Positions 36,601-43,062 of a DNA stretch of 64,000 nt are shown piece by piece (the stretch's first letter is position 1; each line of letters begins with the position of its first letter). The translations under genes and the position numbers were made by a program. The stretch is from assembly GCF_022811725.1 (NCBI RefSeq), contig NZ_CP094527.1:5022001-5086000 (forward strand). Direction: 5' to 3'. Source of the stretch: Mucilaginibacter sp. SMC90 (GTDB taxonomy: Bacteria > Bacteroidota > Bacteroidia > Sphingobacteriales > Sphingobacteriaceae). The notes under the pieces are model-generated. The model made no database searches, was not told where the DNA came from, and saw nothing but the letters and a program-made list of their open reading frames with translations.

Positions 36601-37046
36601 GCACCGATAACGGAACTACATGGCAAAAGATTGATGTAATTCAATCAAATAACCTGGGCAGCTATGAATACACAGACATTAATCCTGCCAAAGGGCTTAA
36701 CAAATATCGCCTGCAACTTACCGATCTTAATAACGACATCACTTTTTCGAAAGATGCATCGCTGATGTATGCCAACACCAATAATACTATAGGAAACAAC
36801 TGGTTAACTGTTTATCCCAATCCAACAGCCGAGAGCATCAATATAAAGATTGCCCAGCCAAACGCTTCGTCAGATTATAATATTCAGCTAACTAACAGTA
36901 GTGGTATGCTATTAAAAACCGTAAATATTACCCAACTTTACTGGAAAAATAATATTAGTAACTTTGTACCCGGAACTTATATAATTAAAGTTATTGATAA
37001 TAAAACCAAGCAGTTAGTTGGGGTTAGTAAATTTGTAAAATTATAA
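30672..37046 (+). CDS. Giant T9SS-secreted surface protein with LamG and Ig-like repeats
   Basis: A 2124-residue exported protein with signal peptide MKTQLLRVLFAGYLLCLFNTVTAQ. The start is TTG 30672; the nearest upstream in-frame stop is at 30627 and no ATG lies between. Two similar modules follow: an Ig-like domain beginning CGAG (near 450 and 900), each followed by a concanavalin/LamG-like domain (about 525-735 and 980-1195, with AYSFNG, WHH and DDVA-Y-N motifs). A Thr/Ser-rich beta region leads to a T9SS type A sorting domain (about 2045-2124, YPNPTAESINI ... KFVKL), so it should be exported by T9SS and fixed to the surface. LamG domains suggest glycan binding; an adhesin role is inferred. 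Confidence 0.9.
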   Translation: MKTQLLRVLFAGYLLCLFNTVTAQEVQFTAANQFYYNPYDDGNIGSVGYVQGAANKTIQLTSTTSTSFNNTIALTSINGVNQKNNIYGSIIAPTLDRNLNNYDYEWTFLYKNNSSTSPIEPYDNSLRAGPVSNGDAAWQYWLSASTYDQTSQTIQGFYITHVGSNMILRYRNNQNDIRDLITFPITNNVIWTIKVQRLNTGKWQVWANPVSGSNTEATTLINTTQTLSSSNTYAYTIFATTDLRPSGNNFYWDNVKLYTRRMSVTSVSSTANGITQPSFYAGQTNVVTSGIQINTRGTYTFADINFGITPSGSTNINAFFTNGRLYKSIDDTYTTTGDNSLLATVNINSPTMQSASINSGSGDPNYSSGNADGSLTRVADYFLVVDVLSSLNYGNPPPYNTYTQTGAVQIRTTDYTNPTYNGYTNNSTTGNNIVSFTNVAPPTAAAVSRCGAGQVTLTASGGSPSGGTYKWYTAATGGTAVATGTSYSPSIVTTTTFYVTYNSGGSESSRIAVTATINPVVSSPLSNAAISYSFSNNTKDVSGNQNDGIPQGSPSLTTDRYGFANSAYSFNGTSQWMTSTTQIAGPQTFTISMWFKTTTTSGGKLISFSDGQSVAASGGYDRHLYMTNSGQLIFGVYNGATRTVASPLSYNDGNWHHVVVTFGTTSGIVMYVDNSSVSTLAYYAAETRSGYWKIGFDDLGGSWPSVPTSKYFSGTIDDVAVYNTELSSSAVSALNDVNQIGSYTAVCAGSPISIYAPTITGATYSWTSPGGGTASGNPGVFSSATAGAYTLTVTGGPGGCSSVATYTPTVTSIPGNSFTATSPVAVATGSSTVTLTSTYDASATYTLSFDGGVATGTTQTSYNVIWATTGTKTVSLTVSKGSCSSTTTQTVVVGIAGPVVSGTTLCGAGTATLSVTGATPGVTYNWYINNTTTTALQSSTSTSYTPFVGGTTTFYVSSTAGTVTSVRTPVTVTVNPKASSSINSPMLSYPFENGSLTDWSGLTNTGTLQGTTLPTTVADRNGLANGAYSFNGTNASPQYISTTTQYVPLVFSYSIWFKTTVAGGKLIGIGGNQTGSNATQDRNLYMNDAGLLYYGVYNNGVVTINTTKAYNDGLWHHVIVTNGPTNGMRIYVDGTLQASTNTYTVPQQINEFWRIGGDNLQGWPSRPANDYFVGVLDDVAIYNHELSATEAASNDMNLYKFSAGYCANNPLIITAQTMTGATYSWVDNANTSLTGSGNPVTFSKATTTNYTLTTTVNGCTQNTAIVTPTMQTYTWTGAAGTTAVGTDNNWTNTSTGIAGQAPKLDGTEAIIIGTASTGFYPVLTANKSAYTLTVNSGAKLDLGGFTLNVGCNIFNSAGGILTMGTGANFNASGITWNGASPNTNQSFTGSGTANSSQLGNMTVSNTATGGNVTVTTGKLDLYNVLTMSSGNLIVSSPATVTLKSLATQSATVAAIPSGLSITGNFSVERYIAGGASKRGYRLLTSPVNNGSGIFTVNYFKNSAYVTGTTTTSGGFDLSPNANNPTIYFFRENLASSNSSFTSGNYRGLNNLNGAPNYTFDGETGTFTLPVGNAFLFFFRGDRAVADIATETVASYIPTGTTFTTTGTLNTGNITVKHWYNQSSTLMYSNTTGSKVSGYNLVGNPYASTINIEKFNRQSAQAKSSIYGGGFPDESAATLSSPLKIWVYNPTTKQYSTYEQKKTTIASADTVSTLNPGISSDGFASNMIATGQGFYVRATATGQSLTFRESAKTNVQPSNSSLNAILSAPDRPVLASTSKMASFATMQPQSDASDAEPRLRFRLIKDTLNVDAVVIALDKDISPLFQIEKDAEDLGGSGALVSLSVFSADSVKATIHRRPFPHKQQEVIPLFADATASGPYQLKLSDLTDLPDIYEVWLKDSFTKDSLDIKNNRLYNFTIDKGNAATFGKDRFSIVLRQNPALALQLLDFNAAKIAAGAQTKWTVKNEANYTTFTVQKSTDNGTTWQKIDVIQSNNLGSYEYTDINPAKGLNKYRLQLTDLNNDITFSKDASLMYANTNNTIGNNWLTVYPNPTAESINIKIAQPNASSDYNIQLTNSSGMLLKTVNITQLYWKNNISNFVPGTYIIKVIDNKTKQLVGVSKFVKL

Positions 37047-37063
37047 TAAAAGATATTGTGAGC

Positions 37064-37264
37064 ATGGTTAAGAAAATATTTGTAACTACCCTGATATTTG
37101 TAATAACAGCACTAAGTTGCTTTGCCCAGTTAGAGGATCCCTGTGATCCGACTGATAATGACGCGTTTTGCCCACTCGATACCTGGGTAATTGTGTTAGC
37201 AGTTGCAGCATTCCTATTTGCTGCTACCCATTTATACCGTAAACAAAAACCTTTACAGGCATAA
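37064..37264 (+). CDS. Small exported protein with possible PID-CTERM-like tail
   Basis: A 66-residue protein: signal peptide MVKKIFVTTLIFVITALSCFAQ, a very short acidic middle (LEDPCDPTDNDAFC), then PLDTWVIVLAVAAFLFAATHLY and a basic tail RKQK. The P-L-D motif, helix and positive tail resemble exosortase-type sorting signals of Bacteroidota (PID-CTERM, from memory). ATG 37064 is preferred over the GTG at 37058 as it gives a normal signal peptide. It starts 17 bp after the giant T9SS gene, so the two are probably co-transcribed. No exosortase gene is in the window. A simple small membrane protein is the alternative. Confidence 0.7.
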   Translation: MVKKIFVTTLIFVITALSCFAQLEDPCDPTDNDAFCPLDTWVIVLAVAAFLFAATHLYRKQKPLQA

Positions 37265-37323
37265 ACCAAATGGAGTTTATACTATAGCATAAACATAACT
37301 ATCAACGGATTTGCGCCGCAAAC

Positions 37324-37360
37324 AAAAATCCCTTCAGGTTTAGCGCCCGAAGGGATTTTT
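37324..37360. terminator. Bidirectional terminator
   Basis: AAAAATCCCTTC pairs perfectly (12 bp) with GAAGGGATTTTT, with A and T tracts on the two flanks, between convergent genes. Confidence 0.88.
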
Positions 37361-37392
37361 GCATTAGTTCAATAAATTGATCAGCAAATTTC

Positions 37393-38064
37393 TTATGCTT
37401 TTTTCATTGGTACCTGAGGCTGTTGTTGTACCTGGTTAAGTTCCAACTGTTCAATAATGCCGCTAACAACTTTTGGCAACTCTTTTACAGTTCTTTGCGG
37501 ATTGTGCAACTCACCAACACCGAAGCCACGCCATACCAATTTACGTGATCTGGCATCCATAATGTCGATAATCAAGGTACCCTCTTTGTAAGGTACCCGG
37601 GCATAACCACCGCCGCCATAGCCGTAACCATATCCATAAGGATACCCCCAGCCCCAACCGCCGCCGTAAAATCCACGATAGCCCCAGCCACCGCCCCAAC
37701 CCCAGCCAAAACCCAAACCGAAGCCCGGATAGCCGCCATAGTAGGCAGGATAAAACTCAGTTTTCATGCCCCTGCCGGTAATTGTAGTATAACTTACCAT
37801 CAGATCAGGGTTGCTTTCCCTGAATTTCAAACCTTTGTTTTCCAATGCTGAAATTGCTGCATCCTTAACTCTTTCATCAGCCACTTCCTTTTTCAAAACT
37901 GCGCCGGCTTTATTGGTCATGGTTGCAGGAGGTAGCCAGGCAAATGTGCGGTAAGCGGATAAATCGGTTTTGTTACGGGCAGCGGTGTAATAATTGTAAC
38001 TGCTGCAAGCAGACAAGGCGGCCACCAGCAAAAACACCAGCCTTGTATTAATAGTTTTTCTCAT
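37393..38064 (-). CDS. DUF4136-family lipoprotein with Gly/Tyr/Trp-rich insert
   Basis: A 223-residue lipoprotein: MRKTINTRLVFLLVAALSAC with lipobox LSAC (Cys20). The DUF4136 pattern is clear: YRTFAWLPP near the start, DERVKDAAISALENKGLKF, DLMVSYTT, and a C-terminal GTLIIDIMDARSRKLVWRG. Between them (about 118-160) lies a low-complexity insert built from Gly, Tyr and Trp (GYPGFGLGFGWGWGGG and so on). Function unknown; envelope location inferred from the lipobox. Confidence 0.88.
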   Translation of the reverse strand: MRKTINTRLVFLLVAALSACSSYNYYTAARNKTDLSAYRTFAWLPPATMTNKAGAVLKKEVADERVKDAAISALENKGLKFRESNPDLMVSYTTITGRGMKTEFYPAYYGGYPGFGLGFGWGWGGGWGYRGFYGGGWGWGYPYGYGYGYGGGGYARVPYKEGTLIIDIMDARSRKLVWRGFGVGELHNPQRTVKELPKVVSGIIEQLELNQVQQQPQVPMKKA

Positions 38065-38330
38065 GACAAATTACTCCCTTTATTTGAAATATTAGACTGC
38101 GCAGGAAACAAAGGTTTAATTTAAATAATTATTTATTTAAATATGCCGGTAAAACCCGCTTTATCAAAAAGTATCGATATTTAGCTAAAATGTTACGACG
38201 ATTAAATTGTTAAAAACATTAACCAGTGCGGGTACGGAGAAGTTCAGTATACCGAAAAAACTCGCGGGTGTAAGTATGATTGATTTAGCAATGCGCGGAA
38301 AAACAGTTTGTACTTGCCCGACCAGGAAAA

Positions 38331-38903
38331 TTATTTACCTAAGTTTACCAGCTGTGCATAAACCTTTTCGGTAGGCAAACCAACAACGTTTGTGTAGGAG
38401 CCTTCAATCCGTTCGATACCTATCAGGCCAATCAGCTCCTGGATGCCATAAGACCCGGCCTTATCAAGCGGCTGATATTTATCTACATAATTGATGATCT
38501 CGGCATCCGACAGCTTGCGGAAAAACACTTCGGTAAGATCAAAAAAATTGTTGTAACGCCCTTTATACAGCAAACATACACCGGTAATTACCTGGTGCAC
38601 CCTACCCGATAGCCTTTGCAGCATTTCAATAGCATGTTCGCGGGTTTCGGGCTTACCCAGTATAAGACCATCGATGCAAACTATGGTATCGGCAGTGAGC
38701 ACTACCTCATTCCCTATTGTTTCGTCAAACGCTTCAGCCTTTTTTCGGGCTATATGTAAAGCAACCTCCGGTGGGGTTAAGCCTTCCGGAAACGACTCAT
38801 CAACATCTTTAAGTACAACCCTGAAATCAATATCCATAAGCCGGAGCAGTTCCTGGCGCCTTGGCGATTTTGATGCGAGAATTACGGGAGGGATGTTGAG
38901 CAT
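38331..38903 (-). CDS. maf: Maf-like nucleoside triphosphate pyrophosphatase
   Basis: A 190-residue cytoplasmic protein of the Maf/YhdE family, which hydrolyses non-canonical or modified nucleoside triphosphates (dTTP/UTP type) to the monophosphate. The signature SPRRQELL is at 9-16, followed by the catalytic block VVLTADTIV and QRLSGRVHQVITGVCL; DKAGSYGIQE and YTNVVGLP complete the family set. Length is typical. It lies downstream of the kdsC-like gene on the same strand, separated by an inverted-repeat element. Confidence 0.93.
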   Translation of the reverse strand: MLNIPPVILASKSPRRQELLRLMDIDFRVVLKDVDESFPEGLTPPEVALHIARKKAEAFDETIGNEVVLTADTIVCIDGLILGKPETREHAIEMLQRLSGRVHQVITGVCLLYKGRYNNFFDLTEVFFRKLSDAEIINYVDKYQPLDKAGSYGIQELIGLIGIERIEGSYTNVVGLPTEKVYAQLVNLGK

Positions 38904-38922
38904 GTTGAATTGTTATTTTTTC

Positions 38923-39010
38923 ATGTCATTGCGAGCGATAGCCTGGCAATCGCATGCTATACAGGGCGGAGCTGCAAAGTTCGCGATTGCTTCGTACCTC
39001 GCAATGACAT
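38923..39010. repeat. GTCATTGCGAG inverted-repeat element, copy A
   Basis: An 88-bp element between maf and the kdsC-like gene. It begins ATGTCATTGCGAG and ends with the exact complement CTCGCAATGACAT (13 bp). The inner part differs from the other copies except for CGATTGCTTCGTACCTCGCAATGAC at the right end. Confidence 0.85.
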
Positions 39011-39026
39011 ATCTATTATTGTAAAA

Positions 39027-39548
39027 CTACCAGCTATATGCTTGCTTGCTCATCCATTTGTCCTGAACCTTGAGCACTTTTTCGATGATATCACGAGCAC
39101 AGCCTTTGCCACCGCCATAAGGCGATACATAGGCACTAACCGCTTTGATCTCTTCAACGGCATCGGCAGGGCAAACAGGTAAACCTGCAAGTTTCATTAC
39201 TTCCAGGTCTGGGATATCATCGCCCATGTATAATACATTGGTAGCAATGATACTTTTTTCTTCAAGGTAGATCTTAAACCTTTGCGATTTGGTATGCGTC
39301 CCCATATAAACATCCTGAATCCCCAGGCTGTTTAAGCGGTACATAGCACTTTTTGAGCGGCTGCCAGATATGGCACAAACATTATAACCACATTTAACAG
39401 CTAACTGCAGCGCATAACCATCTTTAATGTTAAAAGCACGACTTTGTTCTCCCGACTCCGTTACAAAAACAGACCCATCGGTTAAAACACCGTCCACATC
39501 AAAAATGAGGGTAGTAATATCTTTTAATTTATTCAGGAACGATTCCAT
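39027..39548 (-). CDS. kdsC: KdsC-type HAD phosphatase (Kdo-8-phosphate phosphatase)
   Basis: A 173-residue C0-type HAD phosphatase without a cap domain. Motif I is FDVDGVLTDG (Asp18, Asp20), motif II SGS, and motif III/IV the LYMGDDIPDLEVM block. Length and the FVTESGEQSRAFNIKDGYAL segment match KdsC, which removes phosphate from Kdo-8-phosphate before KdsB activates Kdo. A related YrbI-like phosphatase is possible. kdsB lies at 5.0-5.7 kb. Starts at ATG 39548. Confidence 0.88.
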   Translation of the reverse strand: MESFLNKLKDITTLIFDVDGVLTDGSVFVTESGEQSRAFNIKDGYALQLAVKCGYNVCAISGSRSKSAMYRLNSLGIQDVYMGTHTKSQRFKIYLEEKSIIATNVLYMGDDIPDLEVMKLAGLPVCPADAVEEIKAVSAYVSPYGGGKGCARDIIEKVLKVQDKWMSKQAYSW

Positions 39549-39722
39549 TATTTTTTTGTTTTCACCGATAACTGATTGGTTTCACCGATCTTTTTTGTCG
39601 GAATTCCATTGATCATTATGGTGATTTAACTTTTTCCTTCTGCCTGCAGAATTGCTAAAAACTATGCCAACTATTAAAGCTACAGCTTAACTGCAAACCA
39701 ACAGCTCAAAACTGCAATTGAA

Positions 39723-39965
39723 CTATTGATTATCGCGCCACTCGTATACCCAGGCCGACTGGATCTGTTCCAGGTGGCCTTCGTTTGATTCGGCACGGGT
39801 ACCTGCAAAATTAGGCAGGCTCAATACCCACTCCAACAGTTCGGTAAAACGGATGCGGTATATTTTTGATTCGTCAAAATCGTCACCAAACTTTTCATAA
39901 AGTTCAATGGCAATATCTTCATAATCATTCCAATGAATTGGCAAAGCAAATTTGTTGTCGCTCAT
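39723..39965 (-). CDS. iscX: Fe-S cluster assembly accessory protein IscX
   Basis: An 80-residue acidic protein with the IscX (YfhJ) pattern: LPIHWNDYEDIAIELYEKFGDDF, IRFTELLEWVLSLPNFAGT and a C-terminal LEQIQSAWVYEW. IscX binds IscS and iron and tunes Fe-S assembly. A ferredoxin gene lies 89 bp upstream on the same strand, the same partnership as in isc operons, though iscS, iscU and hscA are not nearby. The match is full length. Confidence 0.93.
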   Translation of the reverse strand: MSDNKFALPIHWNDYEDIAIELYEKFGDDFDESKIYRIRFTELLEWVLSLPNFAGTRAESNEGHLEQIQSAWVYEWRDNQ

Positions 39966-40054
39966 TTTTATTGATTTTTCGTACTAACTGGGGTTACACT
40001 AATACGCTGTAAGTTATACGTTTTATTTATGTTTTAAACGGATCGATGCAAATA

Positions 40055-40387
40055 TTAGTGGCCTAAAAACTGCGACTGATCAGGCAATGTGACTTCGATG
40101 TCACCATCAACAATCACACACTGACAACCCAGGCGCGAGTTGATACGCGGGTTAACAGCCCTGTCAATAAAATCCTCTTCCTTATCCGATATTTCCTGGA
40201 TGTTATCCATCCCCTTGTTTACGTAAACGTGACATGTGCTGCATCCGCAAACACCACCACAATTGTGCTGTAGTTCGATGCCATTCTCCAGGCATACGTC
40301 TAATACAGATTCTCCTTCGGCAATTGGCAACTCAACACTTTCGTGCCCTTTTTCCTCGAAATTGACCTTTATTTTATAAATGTTCAT
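40055..40387 (-). CDS. fdx: Adrenodoxin-type [2Fe-2S] ferredoxin
   Basis: A 110-residue ferredoxin. The cluster ligands follow C-X5-C-X2-C: Cys43, Cys49, Cys52 in HNCGGVCGCSTCH, with the fourth in LGCQC (Cys87 or Cys89). Cys47 is extra. It would pass electrons in Fe-S cluster assembly, consistent with iscX immediately downstream. The gene starts at ATG 40387, five bases after a perfect -7 box, so a leaderless message is likely. Confidence 0.93.
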   Translation of the reverse strand: MNIYKIKVNFEEKGHESVELPIAEGESVLDVCLENGIELQHNCGGVCGCSTCHVYVNKGMDNIQEISDKEEDFIDRAVNPRINSRLGCQCVIVDGDIEVTLPDQSQFLGH

Positions 40388-40392
40388 TTAAG

Positions 40393-40409
40393 CAAAAGTA
40401 ACAAAATTA
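40393..40409 (-). promoter_or_regulatory. Two adjacent -7 elements before the ferredoxin gene
   Basis: On the reverse strand TAATTTTG (40409-40402) is followed by TACTTTTG (40400-40393), both perfect TAnnTTTG matches. The second ends five bases before the ATG (spacer CTTAA). The pair lies in the 19-bp gap after the DUF2520 gene. Confidence 0.55.
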
Positions 40410-41189
40410 CTCGTGTGCCGTAAGCCCTTTATTGTTTTTGATAATACCCTGACTTAATAAAGTATAAACTTCCTGTAACATAGGCATATCGCTTAACAAC
40501 TGCATATGAGCAACCATAGTACCTTCATCATTTCGTACAGCCGGGCCGGTCTGCACATTGCGGGGCTCCTGCTCAAGTACCTTTTGGGCTGTTTCCAAAA
40601 TCAGCGGACGCAGCAGGTCAAACTCCATTTGATTTTGCGCCAGCAGGTCCTGGGCAACGCTATATAAATAGTTAGGAAAATTACAGGCGAATACCGCTGC
40701 CAGATGCAATATTTTGCGCTGGGCCGAATCAACCGCGTATACATTATTGCTGATAGTAAAAGCGAGCTGCTTTAACTGGGCAAGGATATTATCGTTGGCC
40801 CCTTCAAGACAGAGCGGGACAGATCTGAAATTAACCTCTCTTATCTTGCTAAAAGTTTGAAGAGGGTAAAATACACCGGCATTGGGAGTTAAATTAAGCA
40901 AAGTGTTCAAATCGGTTGCTCCTGATGTATGTACTATTAACTTTTCATGAATTGCCAAGGCCTTAACAACAGCAGCTATTGCATCGTCCTTAACCGAAAC
41001 AACAAATAATCCGGTATCGGGATTAACTTGGTCAAGGTTATCAATAGCTTCAGCACCGACGTGGTAAGCCAGCAAGGCCGCATGCTGCACATTGCGGCTA
41101 TAAACCTGAACAATGCGGTGACCAGCATTTTTAAACGCCGCCGCCATATGTGTAGCAACGTTGCCGGAGCCTATTATGGTTATGTTCAT
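40407..41189 (-). CDS. Rossmann-fold protein with DUF2520
   Basis: A 260-residue soluble protein. The N-terminal NAD(P)-binding Rossmann motif is IIGSGNVATHMAAAF (GSGNVA), with LFVVSVKDDAI at the end of the fold; the C-terminal helical DUF2520 domain contains FYPLQTFSK, CLEGAND and KILHLAAVFACNFPNYL. It resembles F420-dependent/ketopantoate reductase-type dehydrogenases, but the substrate is unknown. The stop lies close before the ferredoxin start; the ferredoxin gene has its own -7 boxes. Confidence 0.88.
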   Translation of the reverse strand: MNITIIGSGNVATHMAAAFKNAGHRIVQVYSRNVQHAALLAYHVGAEAIDNLDQVNPDTGLFVVSVKDDAIAAVVKALAIHEKLIVHTSGATDLNTLLNLTPNAGVFYPLQTFSKIREVNFRSVPLCLEGANDNILAQLKQLAFTISNNVYAVDSAQRKILHLAAVFACNFPNYLYSVAQDLLAQNQMEFDLLRPLILETAQKVLEQEPRNVQTGPAVRNDEGTMVAHMQLLSDMPMLQEVYTLLSQGIIKNNKGLTAHE

Positions 41190-41242
41190 ATAATCTTTAC
41201 AATGAATAAATTATTTAACTAACTGTAGTATAATTATTTCTG

Positions 41243-41250
41243 TATTTTAG
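41243..41250 (+). promoter_or_regulatory. Possible -7 element of the alpha/beta hydrolase gene
   Basis: TATTTTAG, 20 bp before ATG 41271, in the divergent gap with the DUF2520 gene. Confidence 0.35.
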
Positions 41251-41270
41251 AAACCAACATCTACTACCGC

Positions 41271-42191
41271 ATGAAAATACTTAAAGTAAGCATCATAATT
41301 GTGATATTTCTTGTCGGGGCCGCGTCATTAATCCTTTATGGCTTCTATAAATACAATGATAAAGAAACCAAAACCTTAACCGATGCCAACCGCAAAAATA
41401 TCCCCGGAAGTTTTATCAAATTAAGCCAGGGCATAACCCACTACCAGCTTGAAGGACCGGATAGTGCTGAAACTGTTATACTTGTTCATGGTTTTAGCGT
41501 ACCTTATTATATATGGGATCCTACGTATGATTTTTTGATAAAAAAAGGTTACCGGGTGTTGCGATACGATATGTACGGCCGTGGCTATTCAGACAGGCCC
41601 GATGTACCTTACACCCAGGACCTTTACAACACACAACTGCTTGATCTTATTAACCAGCTTAAATTAACCGGGAAAATAAATTTGGCCGGTGTATCATTTG
41701 GTGGCGCGGTAATAACAAACTTTGCCTGCAGCCATCCCGATATTATAAATAAAGTTATTCTTGTTGACCCGGTGTATGAACAAAAAAAGCCTGTAGCGCC
41801 CCAATATTTCACCCTGTATAATGAAGCCGTAAACTCTGACGAACGGGCCAACGGGCAATTAACCGATTTTCTTTATCCGAAGAAACATCCTGAATGGATA
41901 AAACGCTATTTGCCGCAAATGAAATTTAAAGGGTTCAGAAATGCATTGGTTTCAACCTTGTACAACTATAATCAAAACGGCCGCCAAAGCAATGCCTGTT
42001 TAAATAATGTCGGGAAAAATGTACTGCTGATATGGGGCAAAGCCGACAAAACTTTACCAACACGTTTTGCCGACTCTATCCGCAGCGTTTTAAAAGTTGA
42101 TTTTTTCCCGGTTGATGGCGCGGCACATTTACCGATAATTGAAAAGGCTGATACGGTGAATGCTAAGATCCTGTCGTTTTTGAAGGGATAA
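41271..42191 (+). CDS. Alpha/beta hydrolase, membrane-anchored or secreted
   Basis: A 306-residue hydrolase. An N-terminal hydrophobic segment (about 5-27) acts as a signal or anchor. The oxyanion motif VHGF is at 72-75, the nucleophile elbow GVSFGG with Ser142, an acid in WGKADKT and the His in DGAAHLPI near the C-terminus: a full catalytic triad. The RYDMYGRGYSDRP segment is typical of the epoxide hydrolase/lipase-like group. Substrate unknown. Monocistronic; a repeat element follows. Confidence 0.88.
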   Translation: MKILKVSIIIVIFLVGAASLILYGFYKYNDKETKTLTDANRKNIPGSFIKLSQGITHYQLEGPDSAETVILVHGFSVPYYIWDPTYDFLIKKGYRVLRYDMYGRGYSDRPDVPYTQDLYNTQLLDLINQLKLTGKINLAGVSFGGAVITNFACSHPDIINKVILVDPVYEQKKPVAPQYFTLYNEAVNSDERANGQLTDFLYPKKHPEWIKRYLPQMKFKGFRNALVSTLYNYNQNGRQSNACLNNVGKNVLLIWGKADKTLPTRFADSIRSVLKVDFFPVDGAAHLPIIEKADTVNAKILSFLKG

Positions 42192-42209
42192 ACTCAATTT
42201 ATCCAAAGC

Positions 42210-42290
42210 GTCATCGCGAGGCACGAAGCAATCCCCAATTAGCAGAGCGGCTCTGTATAGTGCGCGATTGCTTCGTACCTTATAATGACA
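42210..42290. repeat. GTCATTGCGAG-type inverted-repeat element, copy B
   Basis: Begins GTCATCGCGAGGCACGAAGCAAT and ends with the imperfect complement ATTGCTTCGTACCTTATAATGAC, with an inner AGAGCGGCTCT palindrome. Its closest relative here is copy C. It lies between convergent genes and shows several arm mismatches. Confidence 0.8.
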
Positions 42291-42335
42291 TGGTAGAGAT
42301 GTGGTATCGCCTTTATAGCAATCAGATTACATCAC

Positions 42336-43052
42336 TTACAAAAAGTTCTTCTCCGCCCAATCAATCCCTTCCGCCAGCTCAGCCCTGCTGAATTCAATAT
42401 GTACTACCCTCCTCTTTTTATTATTGGTAGTACGATTTGACGCGTGCATGAGCAATGGCCTCATGATCATGATCCCGCCAATTGGTACGCTGCAACTCAC
42501 CTCGGTTTCCTGTTGCCAGTCGATATTTTCAGGGCGATAAATTTCTTTAAGCTGTGAACCGGGTAATACTTTCAACGCGCCGTTTTCTTCATCGGTATCA
42601 TCCAGATGAATGCGAATGGTGAAGTTATCCTGCAGGATATTTATTGGCGGCTGCACTGCAAACTGATTTTGTTTAACCGTCCAGGGGCCGTAGCCTGCTA
42701 TGTCAATTTTGCTATCCACAGAAATGGTCAGGTCCTGGTGCCAGGCCACAAACCAGTTGGATGATCCGGGCTTATCGAAATAAATAGATTTAACAACAAA
42801 ATAACCGCCGCCAAAAATATTGGAGATAACACTTTTCAGCCTGTCATTGAATAAAAGAGGAGCAACATCCGGAACAGCTTTCAGAAACTGCCTTATAGCA
42901 AACACATCATCAGTTTTACGGAATAGCGGGCCTGACCTATCGGCAGATTCAATGACCTTGATAATGGCACCAACTTCGGCACCGGTATACATATCCTCTA
43001 CTACGGTAAATCCGTCATGAGCTATATTAAACCGGTGCCCGGTTAAATCCAT
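42336..43052 (-). CDS. Phytanoyl-CoA dioxygenase (PhyH) family protein
   Basis: A 238-residue Fe(II)/2-oxoglutarate dioxygenase. The HxD iron motif is in AWHQDLTISV, the distal His in LLMHASNRT and the 2-oxoglutarate-binding Arg just after (RTTNNKKRRVVHIEF). LPGSQLKEIY is also typical. Substrate unknown; family members hydroxylate varied small molecules. It starts 10 bp after the ccmF stop on the same strand, so it may be the last gene of the ccmE-ccmF transcript, an unexplained neighbour for cytochrome maturation. Confidence 0.9.
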   Translation of the reverse strand: MDLTGHRFNIAHDGFTVVEDMYTGAEVGAIIKVIESADRSGPLFRKTDDVFAIRQFLKAVPDVAPLLFNDRLKSVISNIFGGGYFVVKSIYFDKPGSSNWFVAWHQDLTISVDSKIDIAGYGPWTVKQNQFAVQPPINILQDNFTIRIHLDDTDEENGALKVLPGSQLKEIYRPENIDWQQETEVSCSVPIGGIMIMRPLLMHASNRTTNNKKRRVVHIEFSRAELAEGIDWAEKNFL

Positions 43053-43062
43053 CTAACAGAAA

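Noticed and set aside
38223..38330. Possible short forward gene in the gap after the DUF4136 start region
   Set aside because: The frame reads for about 50 codons, but has no promoter, no family features and no clear start.
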